Counted from the stretch's first letter, positions 45,800-55,247 are shown. The stretch is DNA of 64,000 nt from Promethearchaeota archaeon (GCA_030603385.1 JAUVXW010000003.1:62001-126000); one strand, 5' to 3'. The notes: generated by a model not told the origin, from the letters alone. Translations and numbers: made by a program.

Positions 45800-48700
45800 T
45801 TAATTTTCTGCTTCTTTTATTGAGATCTCAGCGATATCCTTGTATTCAGGGTCATAAAGATGGCACGCTACAAAATAATCTGGTTCGATTTCTATGCTTT
45901 TAGGGGCCTTTGAATCACATGGTTCAAAACAATATTGACATCGAGGATGAAACCTGCAACCTGAAGGGGGATAAATCAAATTCGGTACCATTCCTGGTAT
46001 TACATCAAGCAATTCCCTTTTCTTCCCTATAACTGGTACAGATGATATAAGTCCCCGTGTATATGGATGATAGGGTGTGATAAATAATTTTTCTATGTCA
46101 CCATATTCAACGATGAATCCACTATACATTACAGCTACGCGATCACACATTTTAGAAATAATTCCTAAATCATGAGTGATAAAAAGTATCGAGGTGTTAT
46201 ATTTTTTCTTGAGGTTTTTCATTAATTGTAATATCTGGTTTTGAATTGTGACATCTAGGGCCGTAGTAGGCTCATCAGCAATTAATAGTTTAGGACTACA
46301 AGCAAGACCCATTGCGATTTGAACACGTTGTCGCATTCCACCACTTAATTCATGTGGATATCTATCAAATATTATTCGTGGAACGGGTATATTTAAATCT
46401 TTTAATATTTTTCTACTCCATTTTCTCGCAATATCATAGATACTTGTATTTTTTTTAACTGCTTCAATTAACAACTCATCCTCCATATGAAGACGATAAA
46501 CTTCGGCGATTTGATCCCCAATTTTATATACAGGATTTAACGAGTTAAGGGGATCTTGAAAAATCATAGTGATTTTATTTCCTCGATATTTTAGAAACTC
46601 TTCTTCAGTTTTATGATGCAGATCTTCTCCCTTAAAATATACTCTCCCACTCTTAATTTCACCTGGAGGACGAACCAATCGAAGGATAGATAACGCAGTC
46701 ACAGATTTACCACATCCTGTTTCTCCAACAAGACCGAGAGTCTCACCTTCATATATCTTAAACGAAACACCTTCTACTGCTTTAACTACGCCTTCCACTG
46801 TATAAAAATAGGTTGTGAGATCTTGAACATCTAAGATAGCCTCTTTTCTCTCTACCATAGTGTCTTGAAGCTGACTTTCTTCATAAGGTTTAAAAGCAGC
46901 ACTGAATCTATCGCTCATTTTCTCAGTAGAATCTGGCATAATCTGGATCCTTAAGGAACCAAGAATTGAAATAATATATATACCTGAAGCGACTAATAAT
47001 GGAATCCGGAGATCTGTAAAGCTATAATGATAAGAAATAATAAGGGATTGGAATAAACCTAGTATAAGACTCACACCTACGGTAGCTAAGTATACAACAA
47101 TTAGAGCGATTATCACAAATTTAAAAGATTCGGAAAATTTTCGTTTATACACCTTTCGAACTATTAATGTACCAATAATAATATTACTAACTGATATGAG
47201 AAATTCAATATATAAAATTGGGATTAACATATCATATTCTGTTGGCCAAACATGATCTGCCCAAAAAACGGAAAAGATTCTAGAATATGAAAACCCAAAT
47301 TCTGAGAAGGCTATAAATATAGAAACTCTACTGGCTACACTAAAAAAGAATAAAACTAAAGCAACCCTAGCGGCTTTCTTTTTAACAAATGATGCATTTT
47401 TCATTGACGCATCCCACATTTTTATTGATGTAGCATACCACCATATAATCCTAATACCTAACGTAAACATCACAATCGAGAGAATGGTAATGAATGTTAT
47501 GTTTAAGATAAATATCTCATTAATCAAGATAAATATATATAAATAGATTACAAGAAATGGTACAACCCAAATCCAATACGTTATAAATCCTCCAAAAAAA
47601 GCAGCGTGTTGAAGTAGTATTTTTGATGCCCGTTTGTTGACAGGATTCATCTTATTAAATAGATATGTAATAGATAGATCTGCAACAACCGTAAAAAGAG
47701 CACTCATACCACTTAGAAAAAGTACTCCTACCAAAGTATTTGAACTTAGAAGTATTTTAAATATCGAAATTATTATTATCGGTAAGCCCCATATTAATCC
47801 TATGATAATCTTATTTGAAGTAGTATTGAATTTACTCTCTAATAATGAAACATCATCTATTGATTGAGATTTATCAAATTTCCTTAAAAAATATATATAA
47901 ATTTTAAGGGAAATCCCTTGCGGAAAACGACGATCTTTATCCCCACTAATATCCTCTTGATCTTCTGATAGAAGTTCTTTTTCATTTGTATCCTGTTTTC
48001 TATTAAACTTCTTTAATTCAGATTCTAACAATTCTTTAACTCTTTTTTCACTTTTTTCACTAGCGTCAGGCAACAGTTTGCTTTTCAGTAAATTAAAAAA
48101 GACAGTAATATATAATCCTGTTACTACAATAGTTAATACTCGAATATCTTGCATAATAATTTGATATCCAAGCCATTTATGTATATATACTTCAAATATA
48201 ACAAGCTGAATAAACCAAATACCAAATGCAATAAACGCTCCTCCGTACATAGAATTTTTAAGTACCATTTTTTCTATTCGTTTCTCATCCACCAAGGTTC
48301 TATTAATTATTGATGTAATAATGATGCAAATGAAAACTACTCCAAAACTCCATAATACACCTAAGCTGAATTTATCAGGATAATTAGGAAACGAAGGATC
48401 CCTCAGTGAAATTTGAAGTAGTGTAATTGAAAGAAAAATTGCTGAAAAAGCCCATGCTATTATCATTAAAAAAAAAATATATTTCTTGAAACTGTAATTT
48501 TGGGGTCTTTCTTCATTTAAAACCTGTGAATAACCAAATTTTCCCAAAAATGGTTTATGGAGAAAGAAAAAGATCGTTACCATTATAGCAAAGTATAATA
48601 CATCATTATTTAGAATCCTAAATATATACCCATACATCCCTAAGGTTTCAAATATCATTCTGATACCCAATATGATACCGAAAATAATTAAGCTGGTTAC

Positions 48701-48853
48701 CAATGAACTTAATTGATATATTCTCACTAATGATTCCCCTTTAAAAGAAAACTTTACAAGAAAAATTAAAATCAGTAATAATAGCAGTAGTGAAAATAGA
48801 GATTCAATTATAGCATATCCGTAATTACCAACTTGAAATGTTATTCCAATAAT
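45800..48853 (-). CDS. Oligopeptide ABC transporter ATPase (OppD/DppD-type) with very large N-terminal membrane domain; probable AUU start
   Basis: The track starts at GTG 48727 (975 residues), but the frame is open to 48865, and the upstream codons encode a clear membrane helix (ESLFSLLLLLLILIFLV) similar in placement to the first helix of the OppF partner. No ATG, GTG or TTG occurs there. GAGGG lies seven bases before ATT 48853, giving about 1,017 residues and a 16-base gap to oppC. About 640 N-terminal residues hold many membrane segments in two apparent blocks separated by a charged cytosolic loop. The C-terminus is an OppD ATPase: GLVGETGCGKSV, IFQDPLNSLNP, LSGGMRQR, LLIADEPTTALD, GCRFHPRC. 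It partners with OppF to drive peptide import. Confidence 0.82.
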   Translation of the reverse strand: MIGITFQVGNYGYAIIESLFSLLLLLLILIFLVKFSFKGESLVRIYQLSSLVTSLIIFGIILGIRMIFETLGMYGYIFRILNNDVLYFAIMVTIFFFLHKPFLGKFGYSQVLNEERPQNYSFKKYIFFLMIIAWAFSAIFLSITLLQISLRDPSFPNYPDKFSLGVLWSFGVVFICIIITSIINRTLVDEKRIEKMVLKNSMYGGAFIAFGIWFIQLVIFEVYIHKWLGYQIIMQDIRVLTIVVTGLYITVFFNLLKSKLLPDASEKSEKRVKELLESELKKFNRKQDTNEKELLSEDQEDISGDKDRRFPQGISLKIYIYFLRKFDKSQSIDDVSLLESKFNTTSNKIIIGLIWGLPIIIISIFKILLSSNTLVGVLFLSGMSALFTVVADLSITYLFNKMNPVNKRASKILLQHAAFFGGFITYWIWVVPFLVIYLYIFILINEIFILNITFITILSIVMFTLGIRIIWWYATSIKMWDASMKNASFVKKKAARVALVLFFFSVASRVSIFIAFSEFGFSYSRIFSVFWADHVWPTEYDMLIPILYIEFLISVSNIIIGTLIVRKVYKRKFSESFKFVIIALIVVYLATVGVSLILGLFQSLIISYHYSFTDLRIPLLVASGIYIISILGSLRIQIMPDSTEKMSDRFSAAFKPYEESQLQDTMVERKEAILDVQDLTTYFYTVEGVVKAVEGVSFKIYEGETLGLVGETGCGKSVTALSILRLVRPPGEIKSGRVYFKGEDLHHKTEEEFLKYRGNKITMIFQDPLNSLNPVYKIGDQIAEVYRLHMEDELLIEAVKKNTSIYDIARKWSRKILKDLNIPVPRIIFDRYPHELSGGMRQRVQIAMGLACSPKLLIADEPTTALDVTIQNQILQLMKNLKKKYNTSILFITHDLGIISKMCDRVAVMYSGFIVEYGDIEKLFITPYHPYTRGLISSVPVIGKKRELLDVIPGMVPNLIYPPSGCRFHPRCQYCFEPCDSKAPKSIEIEPDYFVACHLYDPEYKDIAEISIKEAEN

Positions 48854-48860
48854 TTTTAAT

Positions 48861-48865
48861 CCCTC
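48861..48865 (-). promoter_or_regulatory. Shine-Dalgarno for the extended oppD start
   Basis: GAGGG on the minus strand, seven bases before ATT 48853, the same spacing as GGAGGT before korB. No standard start codon follows in that frame until GTG 48727, which lies 133 bases beyond the motif. Confidence 0.5.
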
Positions 48866-48869
48866 TTAT

Positions 48870-49859
48870 TTATATATGTAATCGAGGATCTAAAGCATCC
48901 CTCAATCCATCACCTATTAACATAAACCCAATAGCTGTAATTGCAATAAAAAGCCCGGGCCAAAAAACTGCATAATATGCACCCCAATGACCCCTCCCAT
49001 AATTGATATCAGTGCCCCAATCTGCAAAAGATTCATCTCCTAATCCCAAGAAAGCAATGCCTACAAAACCTAAAATTGCACCTCCCATTGCTCCGAAGAA
49101 ACCAATGATGATAGGAGACATTGCATTTGGCAAAACATGTCTAAACATTACTTTAAATTTTTCCGCCCCACTAGTTATTGCAGCCTCGACATAGACATTC
49201 TGTTTTACTTGCAGCACTAGGGCTCTTACCCATCGAGTAGATCCTGGTATACTAAAAAGGCCGAAAAGTATCAGTATGTTATATAAACTATTACCAATGA
49301 GGGGTGCTACAATAATTACAAGAATTAATACAGGAAAAGAAAACCAAAAATCACAAAAACGCATTATTATTGAATCTATTTTTCCACCAAAATATGCAGA
49401 TATCGTCCCTACAGAAAGCCCTCCAAGGGTACCAATTATAACGGGTAAAGCCGCCGCTGTTAGTGCTGTTCTTGCGCCCCAAATTATTCTTCCAAGAATA
49501 TCAAATCCATATTCTGTTGTGCCTAATGGGTGTTCTGGCGAGGGGGGAAGGAATGGTGTCTCAGGGAGAAAATCGGGTGGTGTTAAATGATCTATTGTAA
49601 ATGTAGTTAACCAAGGAGCATACATACCCATAAAAGCAATGAATAAGATCATTACCATTCCAGCTATTGTCAAAGGCGTAAGTAGGCGTCTAAATAATTT
49701 CCTTTTAGATTTTATTTTCCCTATTTCAAATTCAGTAGCTTCAAATTCTGGATCCCGCCATCCAGGTACTAAGTAGAATTTTAACAATCTGGAGAACTTA
49801 TTCTTTTTGTCTGCTTGAGATTCATATCTTTTGGTTTCTTCTACAGAAATTTGCTTCAG
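48870..49859 (-). CDS. Oligopeptide ABC transporter permease (OppC-type); probable CUG start
   Basis: Inner-membrane permease of the OppC/DppC family. After a cytosolic N-terminus it has about six membrane helices, with the EAA loop AITSGAEKFKVMFRHVLPNA and the motif HPLGTTEYGFDILGRIIWG between the first helices. The C-terminus is DALDPRLHI, typical of OppC. The track starts at TTG 49787, which has no Shine-Dalgarno. The frame extends upstream to encode LKQISVEETKRYESQ; CTG 49859 lies six bases after GGAAGTGA, so CUG (or ATA just before it) may be the start. This leaves 24 bases to oppB. The OppC N-terminal cytosolic tail would then be of usual length. Confidence 0.83.
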   Translation of the reverse strand: MKQISVEETKRYESQADKKNKFSRLLKFYLVPGWRDPEFEATEFEIGKIKSKRKLFRRLLTPLTIAGMVMILFIAFMGMYAPWLTTFTIDHLTPPDFLPETPFLPPSPEHPLGTTEYGFDILGRIIWGARTALTAAALPVIIGTLGGLSVGTISAYFGGKIDSIIMRFCDFWFSFPVLILVIIVAPLIGNSLYNILILFGLFSIPGSTRWVRALVLQVKQNVYVEAAITSGAEKFKVMFRHVLPNAMSPIIIGFFGAMGGAILGFVGIAFLGLGDESFADWGTDINYGRGHWGAYYAVFWPGLFIAITAIGFMLIGDGLRDALDPRLHI

Positions 49860-49865
49860 TTTTAT

Positions 49866-49873
49866 TCACTTCC
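49866..49873 (-). promoter_or_regulatory. Shine-Dalgarno for oppC
   Basis: GGAAGTGA on the minus strand, in the short gap after oppB and six bases before CTG 49859. It has no ATG, GTG or TTG partner in the oppC frame at suitable distance. Confidence 0.5.
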
Positions 49874-49883
49874 TTTATTTTTT

Positions 49884-50951
49884 TTAATACAAAATTCTTG
49901 GATCTATAATTGTATAGGCAACATCTGCAATGAGAGTTCCTGATATTATAATAATCGTTGAAAAAACAAGAAGTCCATTTATTACTAAATAGTCACCGCT
50001 TGTTATAGCTATCAGCATGGTGTATCCAAATCCAGTATAGTTAAATGTAACTTCTACATATAATGACCCTAATAGAGCTCCTGCGGTCCCTGCTATAACG
50101 AGATGACTGGTAGGGAGTATCGCATTTCGAAGAGCGTGTTTATTAATGACGTCTTTTTCCAAAACACCTTTAGCACGCGCAGTTCTAATATAATCCTGAT
50201 CCAGCACACCTAGCATACTAGATCGAGTCTGCCTCGTAATCCCAGATAAAGATACAAAAATCATACAAATTACTGGAAGAATTAAATGAACAAGTGTATC
50301 CCATAAATAAATCTGATCATTATACAAAATACTATCAATTAGTCTAAATCCTGTACCACTCCCTCCTGATGGAACCGGAGTATTCAATATCGGATTATTA
50401 GGTAATAACACCTCAATAAAAAATTTCTCATGGGTAAATGTCCTTAATTCAGAGCCAATAAATAATTGTAGCAGGGTGGCAATATAAAAGATTGGAAATC
50501 CTGCTCCAACGATTGCTATTCCTCTAATTAATGAATCTTTTGGCGTATCTTTATGTTTTGCAGAGGTAACCCCAAGTTTAATACCGATAATTGGTACTAT
50601 TATAATCGAAAATAGCATCAACTCTATCGTCTTTGGAAAAATCTGAGCAATTAATTCAATTACAGGTGTGTTTTCGGCTATAACAAACGATTCACCCCAA
50701 TCTCCAGCGAAAAACCTTCTAAGATATATACCGAGTTGTACATACCATGGATCGTAGAAACCAGATCTTCGCAATTCTGCTTCATATCTAGCACGGTCTA
50801 CCACAGTCCCAGGAATCTTATTCAATGCAGGATTAATAGACATCTGGTGAGATAAAATCCATGTAAATATCAATACTGCTATAAGAATAGGAAACATTAG
50901 TAAAATTCGTTTAATAACATATTTTATCATATTTCGGGCTTGACGAGTCAT
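49884..50951 (-). CDS. Oligopeptide ABC transporter permease (OppB-type)
   Basis: Permease of 355 residues, partner of OppC. N-terminal helix YVIKRILLMFPILIAVLIF, a large extracytoplasmic loop with YVQLGIYLRRFFAGDWGES (family pattern), and the EAA loop TARAKGVLEKDVINKHALRNA before the last helices; it ends ADVAYTIIDPRILY as OppB proteins do. An inserted extracytoplasmic stretch around PNNPILNTPVPSGGSG is longer than usual. Start: GGAGG seven bases before ATG. First gene of the minus-strand operon, divergent from the binding-protein gene across a 315-base regulatory region. Confidence 0.9.
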   Translation of the reverse strand: MTRQARNMIKYVIKRILLMFPILIAVLIFTWILSHQMSINPALNKIPGTVVDRARYEAELRRSGFYDPWYVQLGIYLRRFFAGDWGESFVIAENTPVIELIAQIFPKTIELMLFSIIIVPIIGIKLGVTSAKHKDTPKDSLIRGIAIVGAGFPIFYIATLLQLFIGSELRTFTHEKFFIEVLLPNNPILNTPVPSGGSGTGFRLIDSILYNDQIYLWDTLVHLILPVICMIFVSLSGITRQTRSSMLGVLDQDYIRTARAKGVLEKDVINKHALRNAILPTSHLVIAGTAGALLGSLYVEVTFNYTGFGYTMLIAITSGDYLVINGLLVFSTIIIISGTLIADVAYTIIDPRILY

Positions 50952-51128
50952 TTTTTTCCTCCTTTTTCATAAGTCATAATTTAAAAAGAAGTTAAGCTTT
51001 GAGCTTCTTTATTATATGTACTTCTTATTTTTAAAAAATATAAAATTAACATTTTTTTTTCTTATTTCTAAAGATTGAATTTAAAAAAAATTCACAATAT
51101 TTAATAATTACGATTTAATTTATGATAA

Positions 51129-51140
51129 TTACGTTCGTAA
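51129..51140. promoter_or_regulatory. 12-bp palindrome TTACGTTCGTAA, candidate operator
   Basis: Perfect inverted repeat TTACG-TT-CGTAA in the divergent opp region, 127 bases before the binding-protein ATG. The identical 12-mer occurs at 55249-55260 upstream of another gene. A dimeric regulator site is inferred. Confidence 0.5.
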
Positions 51141-51158
51141 TCCGTGTATTTTGAAAAC

Positions 51159-51166
51159 TTTAAATA
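51159..51166 (+). promoter_or_regulatory. TATA-box candidate for the binding-protein gene
   Basis: TTTAAATA preceded by GAAAAC, which resembles a BRE plus TATA element. Transcription would begin about 25 bases downstream, inside the spaced inverted repeat at 51176-51198, leaving a leader of roughly 80 bases. Confidence 0.4.
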
Positions 51167-51175
51167 GTTAAATGT

Positions 51176-51198
51176 CGTAACCTTATATTATCTTTACG
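51176..51198. promoter_or_regulatory. Spaced inverted repeat CGTAA-N13-TTACG, candidate operator
   Basis: The same half-site as in the 12-bp palindrome, here as CGTAA and TTACG separated by 13 bases, lying where the transcript start is predicted. Binding here would block initiation, consistent with repression. Inferred from pattern only. Confidence 0.4.
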
Positions 51199-51266
51199 AA
51201 GTAAAGTAAATTTAGAAAAAATATCTACTTAAAACAAAAAAGGTAATACGATAAGGAGAAAAAAAA

Positions 51267-53747
51267 ATGAATAAATCTACAAAAAGTATAGCTTTTTTCT
51301 TATTATTATCGTCAATAATCCTTCCAATTCTTCCAACAATTACAGTAGCTCAAGAAGAGAACATCGTTTTTAAAGTGTCTGCTTCGGCATTGCCAGATGA
51401 ATGGGACCCCGTAGTTACAGATTGGTACAATGTAATATATGGATCATACGCGGTATTTGCGGTCCAGTATCCCATTGGAACACCTGCGTATTACACCGCT
51501 GGAACACTAGGTCCAATAGAGGATGAGTGGGTCGGAATACTCGCTACTGATTGGGAACTTGAACGTTGGCCATCCGAGGAAAATAGCGCAGATCCACCAT
51601 TTAATAACTCAGGTGGAATAAGAACAGCTACATTTACACTTCGAGAGAATGTGACATTCCACGATGGATCCGATTGGAACGCTACAGTATGGAAATGGAA
51701 TATCGATAGAATGAATATTATTTCCGGAAATTATACCGGTAAATGTCGAAACACAGATGATAATGAAGCTGAAGGAAATCTTATGAACACCATTATCGTA
51801 GAAGATTATAAAACCTATTTTACAGAAACATGGAATATGACAAAATTTGACTCTCCATATCTTGGACTTATTCCGCCTGATCTGGGAAAAGAACCTAAGG
51901 TTACCGATTATGCCTATTATAATCTTGGACCTAATGCGTCCCTTGTCGAATATCCCGGCGTCGATGATATTTTACCAAATAATACTATACGCAATCCTGC
52001 CCCTTATGGAGGCTGGGATTATGTATCGGCTGCTGCCATACATTATGCGCCTTATGATAGATATCCTATTGTAGACTACGTGGAGATCCTTGAAAACCCA
52101 AAATCAGGAGGAAAGATTAAGGTTTACTTTAACCACTGGACCACTTCTGGACTAGCTGGGTGGGTGAATATGCCTATGCTTTCATACCATTCATATAGAA
52201 ATAGTTACACCACTAGAGGTATTTACGGGTATGAAAACGGCGTTGATGATGACCGAAATGCTGGACCAGTCACTCACATGATTGGCACAGGTCCCTACAT
52301 TTATATAGAGCACGATGAAACAGGTACACCCGCAGGGGGTTATATGTTAAAAAATGAGAATTACTGGAATAAAACCCTTCTTGAAGCCGATGGTTGGTTT
52401 GATGTTGATAGATACGAAGTTATTAATTTCCCTACAGGTCAATTAGGAGAAGATTCTAAAAATACAGCCATGCTTACACATGCTATAGATTTTGCATACG
52501 ATTCCATGTATATGCCTTTAGATTATGATGCTGTGTTAAGAAACAAAAATATTAGGTATGAGTCTACTGGGGCTACAACATATAAAACGAATATCGTACT
52601 GAATAGCATCAATGAAACATGGTGGGCATGGCCTGGGTATGATGCTTGGAGGAAAGTTCAATATCCTCGTGCTGGTGATAAACCTGCTGGTGGTGTTCCT
52701 CGAGCAATGCGAAAAGCGATGGGTTATGCGTTTAATTATGATCTTATGATACATACTGCTTTAAATGATCGCGCAGTTCGAGGTGGTGGGGTGCTAGGTA
52801 GCCCCAATATATATTATAATGACAGTATTCCCTTGGCAGATTATAATGTAACGAAAGCACGAGAAATTCTGCTTACCACTGAGAGTGACATATCAGGAGA
52901 AGTTTATACTACCATAGATGTTAATAGTTCATATTGGCCCAATCCCGATCTTTATAATTTCAGTAAAATGTGTGCCGATAGAAGTTTGACCGCAAGTAGC
53001 TCGGATGCTGATTGGCGATATATTGCTGACAACAATCCAATATACACACTTAACTTTTATTGGGATTCTGCTCATGAAGATGTAAAGAGTGTACTTCTAA
53101 CTTCTCTTCGAAATATTGGGTGTACTTTAAAAGACAAAACTGGAGCTACAAATAGGGTTACCACTATAATTTGGGATACAGTCCGTATTGGTCATTTGAC
53201 CACATTTGATGGAATCTATAGTCTCTTTTCTTGTGGTGCGTGGGTAATGGACGAGGACTTATCTCATACATCCCCTGAGTTAAATCTCTTTTGGGCTCAT
53301 GTTGATCCCGATAAAGGGAGATGGCGAACTTTGGGCGGTGGAGGGATCACGAGTTGGCACTATTGGGGTAACTTCGGATTTAATTTTAATGAACGAGCTG
53401 ATTATTATAATGATCGTATGTGGACTTCCGATCCAATGGAAAGAAAAATCTGGATTAATAAATTAGCACACGTCGAGCAAACCGTTGTTTTCCCAAAAAT
53501 CTGGTGTTATGAAGCATTGGGCGGATGGGCTCTATGGAAAGACTGGGAATTTTTTACAGTAAAGAACACAGGAGGACATAATACGGGTCTCTTTGGAGGC
53601 ATTTCAATCAGTTTCTTGAGATATGTAGGTCTTCCAGAAGATTTCGCATTAATTCCCGGAGCTCCATTACTCGTTACATTGACCATTTCAGCAGTTTCGA
53701 CACTCGGTATAATATATGCGATAATGAGAAAGAAAAAACTCAAGTAG
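51267..53747 (+). CDS. Oligopeptide ABC transporter substrate-binding protein, membrane anchored
   Basis: SBP family 5 (OppA/DppA-like) protein of 826 residues. Signal peptide: IAFFLLLSSIILPILPTITVA. The mature part has the family pattern: EWDPVVTDWYN, TFTLRENVTFHDGSDWNATV and GTGPYIYIEHD. A C-terminal membrane helix (LLVTLTISAVSTLGIIYAIM) with a KKKLK tail anchors it to the cell surface, as is common in archaea that lack a periplasm. At 826 residues it is longer than the usual 550-600. Many N-x-S/T sites suggest glycosylation. Start: AAGGAG before the ATG. It delivers peptides to OppBCDF encoded divergently. Confidence 0.9.
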   Translation: MNKSTKSIAFFLLLSSIILPILPTITVAQEENIVFKVSASALPDEWDPVVTDWYNVIYGSYAVFAVQYPIGTPAYYTAGTLGPIEDEWVGILATDWELERWPSEENSADPPFNNSGGIRTATFTLRENVTFHDGSDWNATVWKWNIDRMNIISGNYTGKCRNTDDNEAEGNLMNTIIVEDYKTYFTETWNMTKFDSPYLGLIPPDLGKEPKVTDYAYYNLGPNASLVEYPGVDDILPNNTIRNPAPYGGWDYVSAAAIHYAPYDRYPIVDYVEILENPKSGGKIKVYFNHWTTSGLAGWVNMPMLSYHSYRNSYTTRGIYGYENGVDDDRNAGPVTHMIGTGPYIYIEHDETGTPAGGYMLKNENYWNKTLLEADGWFDVDRYEVINFPTGQLGEDSKNTAMLTHAIDFAYDSMYMPLDYDAVLRNKNIRYESTGATTYKTNIVLNSINETWWAWPGYDAWRKVQYPRAGDKPAGGVPRAMRKAMGYAFNYDLMIHTALNDRAVRGGGVLGSPNIYYNDSIPLADYNVTKAREILLTTESDISGEVYTTIDVNSSYWPNPDLYNFSKMCADRSLTASSSDADWRYIADNNPIYTLNFYWDSAHEDVKSVLLTSLRNIGCTLKDKTGATNRVTTIIWDTVRIGHLTTFDGIYSLFSCGAWVMDEDLSHTSPELNLFWAHVDPDKGRWRTLGGGGITSWHYWGNFGFNFNERADYYNDRMWTSDPMERKIWINKLAHVEQTVVFPKIWCYEALGGWALWKDWEFFTVKNTGGHNTGLFGGISISFLRYVGLPEDFALIPGAPLLVTLTISAVSTLGIIYAIMRKKKLK

Positions 53748-53773
53748 AATAGTAAATTTAAAGACTAAATAAA

Positions 53774-53795
53774 TCTTTTTTCTTTTTTTTTTTTA
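53774..53795 (+). terminator. Poly-T terminator after the binding-protein gene
   Basis: A long T run broken by one C (ttttttctttttttttttt) about 27 bases after the stop codon on the coding strand. The strongest U-tract in the window. Confidence 0.55.
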
Positions 53796-53883
53796 ATGTC
53801 AAACAACACTCAACAGACAAAAATAAATAGGCTCTTTGAGCTTAATAGAAAGATTTATCCTCGTTAAATCCTTATTTTATTTA

Positions 53884-54535
53884 ATGCCAACAAAGCCTTC
53901 TGAAATTAAAAAGGCTACAATCCATACTTATTGGAATTCTAAAGAAAGATTGATCTGCCCCTTATGTTCTTCTCAACTACAACATGAATTTAATAATGGA
54001 GGCAGGAAAATTATTACTTGAAAGGGACCTGTATGGGTATTGACTAATTATTATAGCTATATTAATCCTAAGTGTGAAATGCACGAGGCATTTCCAGTAG
54101 CATATCATTCAGTCATTCAACGGAAGCGATTTTCCTTGGAAGTATGGGCAAAAGTGATACAACATCATTTCAAGCATCAACTTAATTATTCCACCATCGT
54201 CAAACTCATGTGGGACGATTGGGACGTGTCAATTTCGAGGAACACGGTGAGAAACATCTGCGAATTTTTTGAAATGGCAGGAAAGCAATACACGGATAAA
54301 AATTCCTAAAAGGGGTAGAATCAAGCGGGAGAATCATTTTATCGCTTGATGGTGCCCAACCAGTTAAGAACGAGCCTTCTCTTTGGGTCTTTTCTGAGAA
54401 ATTGAAATGCTCTATGGCGTTCCCATCGTAGGCATCATTTCCGACAAGCAAAAAAGCATTGTGAATGGTGTCAAGCAATTCAAACCAGATATCCCACATG
54501 CATATTGCCAATACCACTTCCTTAACCACGTTTTT
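53884..54535 (+). pseudogene. Degraded DDE-type transposase (insertion-sequence remnant)
   Basis: Pieces of one transposase spread over frames. ATG 53884 begins MPTKPSEIKKATIHTYW with a Cys pair (LICPLC). A TGA at 54019-54021 interrupts, probably from a Trp codon, and the same frame resumes (KGPVWVLTNYYSYINP). A frameshift near 54300 leads to SSGRIILSLDGAQPVKNEPS, and another leads to VPIVGIISDKQKSIVNGV and IPHAYCQYHFLNHV, a typical transposase core. The sequence then stops, so the C-terminal part is missing. ORF-track entries 53836-54021 and 54040-54309 are parts of it; the minus ORF 54206-54529 is a shadow. The IS family was not assigned, and no terminal repeats were found. Confidence 0.75.
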
Positions 54536-54631
54536 TTTTGTTTTTGAAACTATCTTATGATTTTAAAAACAATAGTAAAAATATAGGGGATTATTAATCC
54601 TTAAATAATATCTAACTGAAGAATTAATTAG

Positions 54632-55147
54632 CTATATTTTTTTTCTGCCTACACTATATCGTTTAAGAAGCATACCACATATAGCCCCTGAGATGGCTAT
54701 TTCAAACAAAATAATTATGTCAAGCCATCCTCTAATATTACCAAATTTTAGGATAATCGGTTCTGTTGAAAAGCCAAACATAATAGCATAAAATATGAAA
54801 CCTTCTGCAATAAGAAGAGGTACCAGCCAGATGGATGCTTTAATTCCATAATGAGCTATTTCTTGTTTATATGTTAACACAAAACATACCAAAAACAACA
54901 CTAAAGCGGGTAAGAAGAAAGTTTTCAAATATGTTGTCCAAGTCCAAAAAAGTATGGTTCTATCCATATCAGTATAAGAGATCCATTCTTCATAATAATA
55001 ATCATACATCATAATGTTGGCGATAATTCCGTAATAACATAAAAAAGCAAAAATATACAAAAAAATAACACCCCCTTGTCGTCCCCAGTCAATTTTTATA
55101 TGACCTTTTGCTTTATAATCACTTTTTTCAATCTTCTCTGTTTCCAT
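54632..55147 (-). CDS. Small four-helix membrane protein, unrecognised
   Basis: 171 residues with four hydrophobic segments (VIFLYIFAFLCYYGIIANIMM; FFLPALVLFLVCFVLTY; IWLVPLLIAEGFIFYAIMFGF; LDIIILFEIAISGAICGMLL) and a charged cytosolic N-terminus (EKIEKSDYKAKGHIKIDWGR) and C-terminus. No family recognised. About 100 bases upstream is the same TTACGTTCGTAA palindrome found in the opp control region, so the two may share a regulator. It lies between the transposase remnant and the acyl-CoA synthetase gene. Confidence 0.7.
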   Translation of the reverse strand: METEKIEKSDYKAKGHIKIDWGRQGGVIFLYIFAFLCYYGIIANIMMYDYYYEEWISYTDMDRTILFWTWTTYLKTFFLPALVLFLVCFVLTYKQEIAHYGIKASIWLVPLLIAEGFIFYAIMFGFSTEPIILKFGNIRGWLDIIILFEIAISGAICGMLLKRYSVGRKKI

Positions 55148-55247
55148 ATGTTAAAACCTAGAAATTTCAAAATTAAATAAAACTTAACCTAAAAAATTAT
55201 TTTACAAATTTAAATTCTTTTCATTTTAGAATGCTATTTTTCAAAAT

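Larger units (their letters stand above)
50952..51266. other. Divergent control region of the peptide transporter
   Basis: 315 bases between oppB (minus) and the binding-protein gene (plus). It contains a 12-bp palindrome, a second spaced inverted repeat built from the same half-site, and a good TATA-like element, listed separately. The rest is AT-rich without open frames. This is the most likely place for substrate-responsive control of the whole transporter. Confidence 0.6.

Noticed and set aside
54206-54529. 107-residue minus-strand ORF in the transposase region
   Set aside because: The plus strand encodes transposase core motifs (ISDKQKSIV, CQYHFLNHV) through this stretch, so the minus frame is a shadow.
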